From: Gudongella oleilytica
Lineage (GTDB): Bacteria > Bacillota > Clostridia > Tissierellales > Tissierellaceae
DNA length: 64,000 nt
NCBI RefSeq assembly: GCF_004101785.1
Contig: NZ_CP035130.1
Location: 1,364,001 to 1,428,000, forward strand
Direction of reading: 5' to 3'
This document shows, piece after piece, positions 1 through 8,159 of this stretch. The notes beneath the pieces are model-generated. The model saw nothing but the letters and a program-made list of their open reading frames with translations, had not been told where the DNA came from and searched no databases. Positions within the stretch are counted from its first letter, which is position 1. Every line of letters begins with the position of its first letter. A program made the position numbers and the translations under genes.

Positions 1-85
1 TTAAATGAAGCTGACTGCAGGAATCATTTATCAATCTTGCCGGAAGCTCCTCAACTCCTATTTCCAGGAGATACTTTCTATTCAT
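1..85 (-). CDS. glyS: Glycyl-tRNA synthetase beta subunit, N-terminal fragment
   Basis: Only the first 28 codons are inside the window; the gene runs off the left end. The translation begins [17 protein letters not shown], the typical start of bacterial GlyS, where the LEIGxEELPAR segment is highly conserved. Its ATG lies inside the end of glyQ, with an overlap of 8 bases, so the two subunits of the alpha2beta2 enzyme are very probably translationally coupled. Partial because of the window edge, not because it is broken. Confidence 0.9.
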   Translation of the reverse strand, partial: MNRKYLLEIGVEELPARLINDSCSQLHL

Positions 86-965
86 TTAATTCACCGTCCT
101 TCTTAAGCAATGGAAAACCCATTTCTTCTCTTTGCTGAATGTAGAGATTTGCAATACTCCTTGCAAGATTTCTAACCCTGCCAATGTAGGATGTCCTCTC
201 TGATACAGATATTGCGCCCCTTGCATCAAGAACATTGAAGGTATGGGAGCATTTTAGTACATAGTCATATGCTGGCAGCACCAGACCTTCTTCTATAATC
301 TTTCTGGCTTCATTCTCATAAGTATTGAACAAACCCTTCAAAACTTCAATATCACCCTTCTCGAAGCTATATACGGAATGCTCGTATTCCGCCTTTTTAA
401 AAATGTCTCCATAGGTAAAATCCTTGTTCCATCTTATGTCGAATACATTGTCAACGTCCTGCAGATACATGGCTATTCTTTCAAGTCCGTAGGTTATCTC
501 TCCTGATTCCAAATCACAATTGATCCCCCCGACTTGCTGGAAATAGGTGAATTGGGTTATTTCCATCCCATCAAGCCATACTTCCCAACCAAGTCCCCAT
601 GCGCCAAGAGTAGGAGCTTCCCAATTATCTTCGACAAATCTTATGTCATGTTTAAGGGGGTCGATACCTATAGCTCTCAGGCTGTCCAGGTAAAGATCCT
701 GGATATCATCAGGGGATGGTTTGAGGATAACCTGGAGTTGGTGGTGCTGATAGACTCTGTTTGGATTTTCCCCGTATCTGGCATCAGCAGGTCTTCTTGA
801 CGGCTCAACATATACCACCTTCCAAGGTTCCGGACCAAGTGCCCTAAGGAATGTGTGAGGGCTCATTGTCCCTGCTCCTTTTTCCACATCGTATGGCTCT
901 GCTATTATACAACCTTTTTCTCCCCAGTAATTAAGCAATTTCAGCATTAAATCCTGAAAATACAT
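78..965 (-). CDS. glyQ: Glycyl-tRNA synthetase alpha subunit
   Basis: GlyQ is the catalytic class II aminoacyl-tRNA synthetase subunit that activates glycine and charges tRNA(Gly) together with GlyS. The 295-residue product begins [19 protein letters not shown] and contains the [24 protein letters not shown] and [12 protein letters not shown] segments that are characteristic of the family. Length is normal. I chose the ATG at 965 because AGGAGG lies about 7 bases upstream; the frame stays open for 10 codons further upstream but without a binding site. A T-box leader precedes it and glyS overlaps its end. Confidence 0.97.
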   Translation of the reverse strand: MYFQDLMLKLLNYWGEKGCIIAEPYDVEKGAGTMSPHTFLRALGPEPWKVVYVEPSRRPADARYGENPNRVYQHHQLQVILKPSPDDIQDLYLDSLRAIGIDPLKHDIRFVEDNWEAPTLGAWGLGWEVWLDGMEITQFTYFQQVGGINCDLESGEITYGLERIAMYLQDVDNVFDIRWNKDFTYGDIFKKAEYEHSVYSFEKGDIEVLKGLFNTYENEARKIIEEGLVLPAYDYVLKCSHTFNVLDARGAISVSERTSYIGRVRNLARSIANLYIQQREEMGFPLLKKDGELNE

Positions 966-997
966 CTTAGCCCTCCTCAATATTTTTGAATACAAAA

Positions 998-1190
998 AAA
1001 CCTTGTCATCCCTATAGGGACGAAAGGTATCTTCCGCGGTTCCACCCTACTTAATACCGAAAGGTATTCTCTCAGTAAGCTTGCTCGGCAGTGCCTTTTG
1101 CTTGCATCTAAGGTACCCGGTTCCCACCTCTTCCGGATTCTCTTTGTCCTTACTCTGCAGCTACTCTCTGCGTCAATGCAATTGTTCAGT
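998..1190 (-). promoter_or_regulatory. T-box riboswitch leader of glyQS
   Basis: The untranslated leader of glyQ contains the T-box sequence GGTGGAACCGCGGAAG (minus strand, near 1031-1048), which pairs with the uncharged acceptor end of tRNA. It is followed by a terminator hairpin, CCTTTCGTCCC / GGGATGACAAGG, and a run of seven T just upstream of glyQ. This is a transcriptional T-box: uncharged tRNA(Gly) should stabilise the antiterminator. The specifier is expected to be a glycine codon, but I did not fold stem I well enough to place it. Confidence 0.92.
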
Positions 1191-1201
1191 TTATAAACAT
1201 T

Positions 1202-1230
1202 AATCTAACAAATTATGGCGTTTGTGTCAA
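1202..1230 (-). promoter_or_regulatory. Promoter of the glyQS T-box transcript
   Basis: Minus-strand -35 TTGACA (1225-1230), 17-base spacer, -10 TAGATT (1202-1207). It lies between the end of recO and the T-box leader, the place expected for the glyQS transcript. Confidence 0.7.
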
Positions 1231-1242
1231 GACGGTGCTTTT

Positions 1243-1980
1243 CTATAGCTTTTGTCCCCTTTGCAGCATTGTTTGGGATTTTAACTCCTTTAAATCGAGA
1301 TTGTATATAATGAACTGATATAGGATACTGTGTATCCTCAATAAAGCCTCAGTGCTTAGGTTCAGCTCATCCAGCTGATCAAACCTTGACAGTAGTATGT
1401 TGCCCATTGCCTCAAATAAAGCCTGATCTATAAGCACACCTGAGCCTTTTCTGCAGCTGTCGCAATATACGCCTCCTTCTATTATACTGAAATCCCAAAT
1501 TTCAGATGCAGTTCTCCCACATTTAAGACATTTAGACAACTGCGGCCTGTACCCGAGGATCGAGATCATTTTAAGTTCAAAAGCTACTGTCTGTAATATT
1601 GGCTTCATGGAACTGGACATATCGAACAAAGCTTTGTCCAGCATATTGAATATCTTCGAGGATGATTCCCCTTCAGGCACTGATCTTTCAACCAGTTCAA
1701 GGATGTAAAATCCGTATGTCAGCCTGTCTATGTCCTGGCGGATAGTAAAGTTTGAGCTTTCAAGCTCTGCAGATTCGATGTAGTAGAAGTTTTTCCCTTT
1801 TTTTAGCTCAAAATGACTTTTACTGAAAACCTCTGTTGCCGCCAAAATTTGGGATTTGGGCTTAAGGGCACCTTGAGCCATAATGCTGATCCTGCCAAGA
1901 TCCTCAGTGAATAATGTTACAATTTTACTGCTCTCCTTATATTTGATCCAGGATAGCACTATACCAAAGGTTTTTGCCAT
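1243..1980 (-). CDS. recO: DNA repair protein RecO
   Basis: RecO anneals single strands and loads RecA at gaps together with RecF and RecR. The 245-residue protein has the N-terminal OB-fold (roughly residues 1-80, with the TLFTEDLGRISIMAQGA stretch) and a helical C-terminal domain holding a four-cysteine zinc site, C151-x2-C154 and C173-x2-C176. Length is normal. It follows era by 21 bases, the common Firmicute order cdd-era-recO, and is probably in the same transcript. The glyQS promoter begins just behind it. Confidence 0.95.
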   Translation of the reverse strand: MAKTFGIVLSWIKYKESSKIVTLFTEDLGRISIMAQGALKPKSQILAATEVFSKSHFELKKGKNFYYIESAELESSNFTIRQDIDRLTYGFYILELVERSVPEGESSSKIFNMLDKALFDMSSSMKPILQTVAFELKMISILGYRPQLSKCLKCGRTASEIWDFSIIEGGVYCDSCRKGSGVLIDQALFEAMGNILLSRFDQLDELNLSTEALLRIHSILYQFIIYNLDLKELKSQTMLQRGQKL

Positions 1981-2001
1981 ATTTTCATCCCTTACATGCG
2001 C

Positions 2002-2886
2002 CTACTTGTACCCAAAATATTTTACCTTGTTTGCTCTCTCTCGCCAGTTTTTCTCTACTTTTACCCATATCTGCAGGTTAACTTTTGTATCCATTAGCCG
2101 CTCTATGTCTTCTCTGGCCTGTTGCCCAATCATTTTCAGCATTTTTCCCTGTTTGCCGATAACCATGCCCTTATGGGACTCCTTTTCACAATAAAGGTTT
2201 GCAAATACATCGAGAATGTCCTTATCCTCTCTCTCGACTATCTTGTCAATTTCCACATAAATTCCATGGGGTATCTCGTCCTCAAGATTTATCAACGCTT
2301 TTTCCCTGATTATTTCAGATATTATAAAGCGTTCTGGCTGATCTGTTATCATATCATCGGGAAAATACTGCGGCCCCTCCGGAAGCATATTTTTAAGGAC
2401 TTGGATGTACCTGTCAAGATTATCATTATTTAGGGCAGAAACTGGTATTATTCCCTTGAAAAGACCCATGGAATCATATTTGTCAACAAGCTTTGCAATA
2501 TCTTCCTTCGCAAGTTTATCGATCTTGTTGATCAATAAAACAATCGGTGTGGAAATAGCTCTTAATTCCCCCAGAATATAGCTGTCCAGCTTACCTGTCT
2601 CAAGACTATCGTCAACCATGAAGGTCACAATATCTACCTCTTCAAGTGTAGTTCTGGATATTTTGAGCATATAGTCACCAAGGATATTTTTTGGCATCTG
2701 AATGCCTGGAGTGTCCAGAAACACTATCTGAAAATCATCTCCGGTATAAACCATTTGTATTTTATTTCTCGTTGTTTGAGGTTTGTCTGAGATAATTGAA
2801 ATCTTCTCTCCAATTACCTGATTGAGCAATGTCGATTTGCCAACATTGGGTCTTCCAATGACTGTTACAAAACCTGATTTATACAT
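2002..2886 (-). CDS. era: GTPase Era
   Basis: Era is an essential GTPase that binds the 3' end of 16S rRNA during 30S assembly. The 294-residue protein has a P-loop GRPNVGKS at residues 10-17, the DTPG switch II motif, NKID for guanine recognition, and a C-terminal KH RNA-binding domain with the VIGKQGKMLKMIG loop. The ATG at 2886 (MYKSGFVTVIG) is preceded by AGAGGAGG; the frame stays open upstream into cdd but this start fits the family. It overlaps the end of cdd by 8 bases. Confidence 0.97.
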   Translation of the reverse strand: MYKSGFVTVIGRPNVGKSTLLNQVIGEKISIISDKPQTTRNKIQMVYTGDDFQIVFLDTPGIQMPKNILGDYMLKISRTTLEEVDIVTFMVDDSLETGKLDSYILGELRAISTPIVLLINKIDKLAKEDIAKLVDKYDSMGLFKGIIPVSALNNDNLDRYIQVLKNMLPEGPQYFPDDMITDQPERFIISEIIREKALINLEDEIPHGIYVEIDKIVEREDKDILDVFANLYCEKESHKGMVIGKQGKMLKMIGQQAREDIERLMDTKVNLQIWVKVEKNWRERANKVKYFGYK

Positions 2887-3295
2887 TATTTTCCTCCTCT
2901 GAATCAGGAAGAAGCTCCTCCGGGCCAAAGCTATGTGGAAGAAGCTCATCCAGACCGTACTCCAGAAAATCATCCTCTGTGTTTGCTATAAGGATCCTTG
3001 CATCCTTTCCGAACTCCCGTATTACTTGTCTGCACACTCCACAGGGATAGGTGTGGTGGGAATCTCCAACAACTGCAACCTTCCTGATCTTTTTATGGCC
3101 TTCAGAAACTGCCTTGAAAATTGCTGTCCTCTCTGCGCATATGGTTGGCGAATATGAAACTATTTCTATATTGCAGCCAGTAAATACGGTTCCATCCTCC
3201 ATCTCTACCGCAGCACCTACGTGAAAGCCTGAGTAGGGAACATACGCCATTTTCTTAGCTTCCAAGGCTTTTCTTATAAGCTTTTTATTGTCCAA
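2879..3295 (-). CDS. cdd: Cytidine deaminase
   Basis: Homotetrameric zinc enzyme that deaminates cytidine and deoxycytidine to uridine and deoxyuridine in pyrimidine salvage. The zinc ligands and catalytic glutamate are visible as CAERTA and PCGVCRQ, with the substrate-binding GCNIE and PYSGFHVGAA segments. I place the start at a TTG (3295) because GAGGTGAGAG sits five or so bases upstream; a TTG six codons earlier has no binding site. This gives 138 residues. The C-terminal tail is acidic and slightly longer than in the shortest family members. The gene overlaps era. Confidence 0.93.
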   Translation of the reverse strand: MDNKKLIRKALEAKKMAYVPYSGFHVGAAVEMEDGTVFTGCNIEIVSYSPTICAERTAIFKAVSEGHKKIRKVAVVGDSHHTYPCGVCRQVIREFGKDARILIANTEDDFLEYGLDELLPHSFGPEELLPDSEEENNV

Positions 3296-3305
3296 ATCTC
3301 TCACC

Positions 3306-4361
3306 TCATTCAATTATTACAGAAGAATTTCCACCAATGATCTGGATCCAAGTGATTCCCGGCTTCAACTGTATCTCGTTCCCTGAGCTGTCGAAATAGA
3401 AGGTTTTGCCGGATCTGCTTTTCTTACTCCAGGTGATTTCCTGCGACAGACCTCTTGATATGTATAACCCGCTTCCTTCTCCTTCAACCGCTATCCCTAA
3501 TCTGCCCTCATTATCCAGCACCTTAATATTTGTTTTCTGAATGATTATATTGTCCGCTTTAAGCTGGCTTCCGTCCGATTCGTCCACATGTGGCTTCCCA
3601 TCCTTGAATCTGAGGTAGGCCTCTGATTCATTGTTATACTCAAATCTGGTATTGTTGCTTTTGTTATAGATGATTTCTACATTATTGGCAGGTGAACCAG
3701 TCATTGGGACATCCTCACCCACGAAAATGAAGCCCTCGATTTCACTTTTATCTCTAAAGCCTTTATCCTTTTGTACCTTTCTTAATTCATCCATGCTTGT
3801 ATAAAGATTGTTTGGGGCTTTTTTGCTGCTTTCTCTCCAGAAAACCCTGGGTGAACTGGTTAGTCCGTCAATCTCAGCTACTTTAAGATTTCTTGCATCT
3901 GATTTTGCAGCTTCACTGCCTCCTACATGAACAAATATCGCATCAAACTCATAGGCTTTTGTCACCAAATAAGGTCTGGCGCTTCTCACAGGTCCGATCT
4001 GGCCCTCTGGATGATTTAATAAAAATAATCCCATATACCTTGTGAAGGTTCCTTCAACGGGATACTCATACACTATCTCAGCATATTTCAAGCCCGCCTG
4101 CCATCTTGCTGCTGGATGATTGTCAAATACTATTGCCATGATCCTGCCATTGACCACTTCCTCGGGACCATAAATTCCGCTTAAAGGAGATTGTATCCCC
4201 TCCGGGACTACTATTTCCGGCTCAGGCTCAGGCTCAGGTATCTCAACTGGTATCTCAGCAACAGGTTCTGGTTCCTGTGTTGGCTCAGGTGCTTTGGCAC
4301 ACCCTATCAGTGATGTGGTTATCAATATCAGGATAAAAGCGAAATAGCTGGTTTTCTTCAA
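3306..4361 (-). CDS. DUF3048 (YerB-type) lipoprotein
   Basis: A 351-residue predicted lipoprotein. Residues 1-21 form a signal peptide ending in the lipobox LIGC, so it should be anchored on the outer face of the membrane. A Pro/Glu-rich linker follows (about residues 25-55, PEPEPEPE), then the DUF3048 region with segments such as IVFDNHPAARWQAGL, GPVRSARPY and FVHVGGSEAA. The family (B. subtilis YerB) has no established biochemical function. The gene lies between dgkA-PAP2 and cdd and is probably co-transcribed with them. Confidence 0.85.
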   Translation of the reverse strand: MKKTSYFAFILILITTSLIGCAKAPEPTQEPEPVAEIPVEIPEPEPEPEIVVPEGIQSPLSGIYGPEEVVNGRIMAIVFDNHPAARWQAGLKYAEIVYEYPVEGTFTRYMGLFLLNHPEGQIGPVRSARPYLVTKAYEFDAIFVHVGGSEAAKSDARNLKVAEIDGLTSSPRVFWRESSKKAPNNLYTSMDELRKVQKDKGFRDKSEIEGFIFVGEDVPMTGSPANNVEIIYNKSNNTRFEYNNESEAYLRFKDGKPHVDESDGSQLKADNIIIQKTNIKVLDNEGRLGIAVEGEGSGLYISRGLSQEITWSKKSRSGKTFYFDSSGNEIQLKPGITWIQIIGGNSSVIIE

Positions 4362-4375
4362 ATTTTAATGTCCTC

Positions 4376-5080
4376 CTAACCGATGATTTGAAATATTAAA
4401 ATTCCTATTAAAGTACCCAGAAGTCCTCCTGTTATTACTTCAAAGGTACTGTGTATCTTCCCTTCAACTCTGCTTTCAGCTACTAAAAGAGCCAACCCGA
4501 ATGCCATAGTGATGATCAGCAGATTATCGCTGAGTGTGGATATGATCGTGGCTAAGCAAAACGATATAGCGGAATGCCCGCTGACAACTCCCCCCTGGAA
4601 GTGAGTGCCTTTTCCGGTATGGAATTTGGTTTTCAAGCCTATCGTGGCGAGAACGACCAGGATCACAGCCACAAATGTAAGGTGGATAGGGGAATTTTGT
4701 ATCTTTGTTATTACCTGCTCTTTGAATGGATTGAGTCTGTCAAAGAATATTAGATATCCTACCACCACAGCATTCAGGGATGCTATCAATACTGCTCCAG
4801 CAGATACGTCCTTTATAACTCTGGCTAGAGGATGGTAGTCCCTTGTTATCATATCCACCGTCTTTTCCAGAGCTGTGTTTATCATTTCAAGAACAACAAC
4901 AAGGACTACTGTCAGGAGTAAGATCATAAACTCAACTCTGGTCAAATTGAAAAAAGTACTTAGCAATATGACAGTAATAGCAGCTATGTAGTGGACCCGG
5001 AGACTTTTCTCCATTTTCATGGCTGCCATTATACCGGAAACTGCGTAGTTGAAGCTGTCAATGAATTCCTTCACCTTCAT
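4376..5080 (-). CDS. Fused undecaprenol/diacylglycerol kinase and PAP2-type phosphatase
   Basis: A 234-residue membrane protein with two parts. Residues 1-115 match the DgkA family of small integral membrane lipid kinases, with the EMINTALEKTVD signature; Gram-positive members phosphorylate undecaprenol. Residues 145-234 look like a PAP2 domain with the SGH motif (VVSGHSA) and SR-x5-H (SRVEGKIH); a clear first PAP2 motif K-x6-RP is not seen. A kinase and a phosphatase for lipid carriers in one chain suggests control of the undecaprenyl phosphate pool. It shares an ATGA junction with ybeY. Confidence 0.85.
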   Translation of the reverse strand: MKVKEFIDSFNYAVSGIMAAMKMEKSLRVHYIAAITVILLSTFFNLTRVEFMILLLTVVLVVVLEMINTALEKTVDMITRDYHPLARVIKDVSAGAVLIASLNAVVVGYLIFFDRLNPFKEQVITKIQNSPIHLTFVAVILVVLATIGLKTKFHTGKGTHFQGGVVSGHSAISFCLATIISTLSDNLLIITMAFGLALLVAESRVEGKIHSTFEVITGGLLGTLIGILIFQIIG

Positions 5081-5541
5081 GGCTCAACCTCCTGATCCTT
5101 GAAAATCCCCAGCTCTTTCATGGCTCTTTTCTCTTTTAACCTCATTTCTTTTCTCTCTTCAGCCTCCAGGTGGTCATATCCCATCAGGTGGAACATGCTG
5201 TGTACGGCAAGATAGGATATTTCCCGTTGCAGACTGTGTCCGAGGTCTTTGGCCTGCTGAAGGACCTTTTCTGTTGAGATAACAATATCTCCCAGCATCT
5301 TTTCCCCAATCCTGAACTCATCCTCAAATGGAAAGCTAAGAACGTCAGTTGGTTCATCTTTTCCTCTATACTCCCTGTTTAGTTCCCGGATCTCATCATT
5401 GGTGACAAAAGATACACTTATCTCCCAGTCGAGGCCATAGCCCTCTATATCCAAACAGACCACTGCTATTTTTTTTAGTAATTCTTCTGTCTTGTCGTCA
5501 ATATCTATCTGATTCTGTCTGTTATCAATATACAGTTCCAT
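5077..5541 (-). CDS. ybeY: Endoribonuclease YbeY (16S rRNA maturation)
   Basis: YbeY is a zinc-dependent endoribonuclease needed for 16S rRNA 3' end maturation and late 70S quality control. The 154-residue protein has the metal-binding HSMFHLMGYDH motif and the conserved LNREYRGKDEPTDVLSFPF segment. Length is normal. It sits in the usual phoH-ybeY-dgkA order. The adjacent yqfF (7TM-HD phosphodiesterase) gene found between phoH and ybeY in many Firmicutes is missing here. Confidence 0.96.
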   Translation of the reverse strand: MELYIDNRQNQIDIDDKTEELLKKIAVVCLDIEGYGLDWEISVSFVTNDEIRELNREYRGKDEPTDVLSFPFEDEFRIGEKMLGDIVISTEKVLQQAKDLGHSLQREISYLAVHSMFHLMGYDHLEAEERKEMRLKEKRAMKELGIFKDQEVEP

Positions 5542-5579
5542 ATTTATCCCCCTTGGGTCATTGAACTATTTTAGGTTTC

Positions 5580-6557
5580 TTAACCGTTATTCTCAACTGA
5601 CTCATAGGCCTCATAGGCGTTTATTATTCGCTGGACCAAAGGATGTCTTACTATGTCAGCGCTGGTCAAATTTATAAATTCGATTCCCTTTACGTCCTTT
5701 AGTATTTTCATTACCGTCTTTAATCCTGACTGTCTGCCCTTACCAAGATCGATTTGTGTTATATCTCCTGTAACACAAACTTTTGAGCCAAATCCAAGCC
5801 TCGTCAAAAACATCTTCATCTGCTCGTTGGTTGTATTTTGAGCTTCATCAAGTATTACATAGGCTGAATCAAGTGTTCTTCCTCTCATATACGCAAGGGG
5901 TGCTACCTCGATAAGGCCTTTTTCAAATAACCTTAGATAGGAATCAGCTCCAAGTATATCAAAGAGAGCATCATAAATCGGACGCAAATAAGGATCAACT
6001 TTCTCCTGAAGATCCCCTGGAAGAAATCCAAGGTTTTCACCAGCCTCAACCGCCGGTCTGGTAAGTATGATCCTGCTTACCTCTCTATTTTTAAATGCCT
6101 GTACTGCAATGGCCATCGCCAGATAGGTTTTCCCGGTACCGGCAGGTCCTATACCAAATACGATGTCATGTTTTCTAAGTGCATCCACATATCTCTTCTG
6201 TCCAAAGGTCTTTGGTTTTATAGTTTTCCCAGAAGCTGCAATACAAATGACATCATTCAGCAGCTCTCTAATATCAAAGTCTCCACCAGCCTTTGCCATT
6301 TCCATTAGATACTTGAGATCCTGGGGATCAAGCCTTCTCTGTCTTTCTATTATATACACCAGATTTTTCAAAAGACCTTCTGCCAGATTTAATTCTTCTG
6401 AGTACCCAAATAAGTCAAGAGAATCATCCTTTAACCTTACCTCCACGTTGAGCCCTTCCTTAATAAAAGATAGATTCTCATCCAGATTCCCCAGCAATTC
6501 CTTCATTACCTGGTGATCTCTTATTAAAATAGATCTTTCTTCCTTGTTTTGAACCAA
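5580..6557 (-). CDS. PhoH-like ATPase
   Basis: PhoH-family cytosolic ATPase, thought to act on RNA and commonly encoded beside ybeY. The 325-residue protein has Walker A GPAGTGKTYLA, Walker B VILDEAQN, and an N-terminal KH-like region that is usual for the family. The start is a TTG at 6557, supported by GGGAGG six to seven bases upstream. It heads the transcript phoH-ybeY-dgkA/PAP2-DUF3048-cdd-era-recO, with a candidate promoter directly upstream. Confidence 0.95.
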   Translation of the reverse strand: MVQNKEERSILIRDHQVMKELLGNLDENLSFIKEGLNVEVRLKDDSLDLFGYSEELNLAEGLLKNLVYIIERQRRLDPQDLKYLMEMAKAGGDFDIRELLNDVICIAASGKTIKPKTFGQKRYVDALRKHDIVFGIGPAGTGKTYLAMAIAVQAFKNREVSRIILTRPAVEAGENLGFLPGDLQEKVDPYLRPIYDALFDILGADSYLRLFEKGLIEVAPLAYMRGRTLDSAYVILDEAQNTTNEQMKMFLTRLGFGSKVCVTGDITQIDLGKGRQSGLKTVMKILKDVKGIEFINLTSADIVRHPLVQRIINAYEAYESVENNG

Positions 6558-6594
6558 GTGGTTACCTCCCGGATTAATTTGCTTTGCTACCTAA

Positions 6595-6623
6595 ATAATA
6601 CCACATAACCATGTGATTTTCCA
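6595..6623 (-). promoter_or_regulatory. Candidate promoter of the phoH operon
   Basis: Minus-strand -35 TGGAAA (6618-6623), 17-base spacer, -10 TATTAT (6595-6600), about 40 bases before the phoH start. Moderate match to the housekeeping consensus. Confidence 0.45.
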
Positions 6624-6642
6624 CAGTTTGTGTCTATGGTAA

Positions 6643-6676
6643 ACTTAAGAGGAGCCCTATTAAGAACTCCTCTTGT
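6643..6676 (-). terminator. Probable terminator of the nfeD-floA operon
   Basis: Minus-strand hairpin with 8-bp stem AAGAGGAG / CTCCTCTT (arms 6667-6674 and 6647-6654) just after the end of the small membrane-anchored gene. The following T tract is short (AAGTTT), so termination may be leaky. Confidence 0.55.
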
Positions 6677-6689
6677 TGTAAATAATCTT

Positions 6690-7166
6690 CTATCTTGTCA
6701 TTGATTTTGGTTTGTTCAAAATCTCATTGTAAATTATAGCCTTTAAAATATCCTTTTTTGGTTCTAACTTCATCTTTGAGTCAATATACTCAGTTTGAGG
6801 TCCTTCGTCTACTACAGCGGTCTGAAGTACAGGCTCATCCCTGACTGATTCCATCCTTTTTTGAGGTTCAGGAGCTTTTTGCTTCTGAGGTTCGCCAAAC
6901 TGGGATGCAGTTGAAGCTGCAGGCCTGTTCTGTTGTGGTTGAGTCTTCTTGCCCGGCTGACCCCCAAATTCCTTTTCTATTTGTTTTCTATATTCATCAA
7001 GAGACTTTCTTAAATCCTGCCCTTGTTTCCCTGTGCTTTTTTCCCTGTCTGTGTCCTGATTAAAGCTTCGTTGCCGTTTTTTTTGAACTTTCTTCTTATT
7101 TTTTGCATTTCCAATAACAAGATTTAAAAGCACCAAGAATATTAGAATGCTAATAGGGCTATCCAT
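6690..7166 (-). CDS. Unrecognised membrane-anchored hydrophilic protein
   Basis: I do not recognise a family. The 158-residue product starts with a hydrophobic stretch (about residues 4-20, ILIFLVLLNLVIG) that should anchor it, followed by a very basic patch (NKKKVQKKRQR) and a long, low-complexity Gln/Pro/Lys-rich region (about 30-125), which is probably disordered and cytoplasmic. The C-terminal 25 residues (KKDILKAIIYNEILNKPK) look like a short amphipathic helix or docking peptide. It is the last gene of nfeD-floA, 11 bases after floA, so a role with the flotillin membrane scaffold is an inference from position. Confidence 0.7.
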   Translation of the reverse strand: MDSPISILIFLVLLNLVIGNAKNKKKVQKKRQRSFNQDTDREKSTGKQGQDLRKSLDEYRKQIEKEFGGQPGKKTQPQQNRPAASTASQFGEPQKQKAPEPQKRMESVRDEPVLQTAVVDEGPQTEYIDSKMKLEPKKDILKAIIYNEILNKPKSMTR

Positions 7167-7177
7167 TTAATCACTCC

Positions 7178-8158
7178 CTATATTTGCTTCTTCTCATCAT
7201 CTGTCATCTTTGAGATAGAATTTCTCATATCAGTATCTGCAAGTATATTTTTCATATTATAGTAATCCATTACTCCCAGATTACCTTTTTTAAGGGCTTC
7301 TGCCAATGCTAAAGGAACCTGAGCCTCAGCCTCAACCAGCTTAGCTCTCATGGATTGTACCTCTGCGATCATTTCCTGTTCCTTAGCCACAGCCATTGCT
7401 CTTCTTTCCTCAGCCTTGGCCTGAGCAATCTTTTTATCGGCTTCTGCCTGCTCCATTTGCAGCTTAGCTCCGATATTTCTACCTACATCCACGTCAGCAA
7501 TATCGATAGATAATATTTCAAAGGCCGTACCTGAATCTAAGCCTTTTCCGAGTACAGTTTTTGATATGCTGTCAGGATTCTCAAGAACCATTTTATGAGT
7601 TTCGGAGCTACCAACAGTAGTAACTATACCTTCTCCAACTCTGGCTATGATAGTCTCTTCCCCAGCTCCTCCAACTAATCTTTCAATATTAGCCCTAACT
7701 GTGACCCTCGCCCGAGCAACTACCTCTATTCCGTCTTTTGCCACAGCAGCTATTTGAGGAGTTTCAATTACCTTTGGATTTACGCTCACCTGTACTGCTT
7801 CAAGCACGTTTCTGCCAGCCAGATCGATTGCAGCTGCCCTTTCAAATACCAAAGGGATGTTAGCTCTTTGAGCTGCTATCAATGCATCAACCAGTGTATT
7901 TACATTACCGCCTGCAAGGTAATGAGCTTCAAGTTCATCAATATTGATGTCCAGACCAGCTTTTGTGGCCTTGATCATAGGGCTGACTATCCTGTTTGGC
8001 ACTACTCTTCTTAGTCTCATACCTATCAAGGTTGAGATTTTTACCTTAACCCCTGAAAAGAATGCTGTGATCCACAAGCCAACAGGTACAAATGTGAAGA
8101 ACAGCATAACCAGAATAATTATTACCAATGCAATTCCCAATGTTAAAATAAGTTCCAT
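7178..8158 (-). CDS. floA: Flotillin-like protein FloA (YqfA)
   Basis: FloA forms membrane-associated assemblies (functional membrane microdomains) in Firmicutes. The 326-residue protein has an N-terminal membrane segment (about residues 4-30), an SPFH-type domain with [20 protein letters not shown], and a C-terminal Ala/Glu-rich coiled coil (about 230-290, [21 protein letters not shown]) typical of flotillins. Length is normal for YqfA. It starts one base after nfeD ends, the conserved nfeD-floA pairing. Confidence 0.95.
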   Translation of the reverse strand: MELILTLGIALVIIILVMLFFTFVPVGLWITAFFSGVKVKISTLIGMRLRRVVPNRIVSPMIKATKAGLDINIDELEAHYLAGGNVNTLVDALIAAQRANIPLVFERAAAIDLAGRNVLEAVQVSVNPKVIETPQIAAVAKDGIEVVARARVTVRANIERLVGGAGEETIIARVGEGIVTTVGSSETHKMVLENPDSISKTVLGKGLDSGTAFEILSIDIADVDVGRNIGAKLQMEQAEADKKIAQAKAEERRAMAVAKEQEMIAEVQSMRAKLVEAEAQVPLALAEALKKGNLGVMDYYNMKNILADTDMRNSISKMTDDEKKQI

Positions 8159-8159
8159 C

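Noticed and set aside
1-85. glyS as a broken gene
   Set aside because: It is cut by the window edge; the visible start is normal and coupled to glyQ.
4195-4290. GGCTCA repeats near the start of the DUF3048 gene as a regulatory repeat
   Set aside because: They simply encode the Pro-Glu linker behind the lipobox.
6643-6676. The palindrome before phoH as an operator
   Set aside because: It lies at the end of the floA operon in the right place for a terminator and upstream of the phoH -35 box, so a terminator is the simpler reading.
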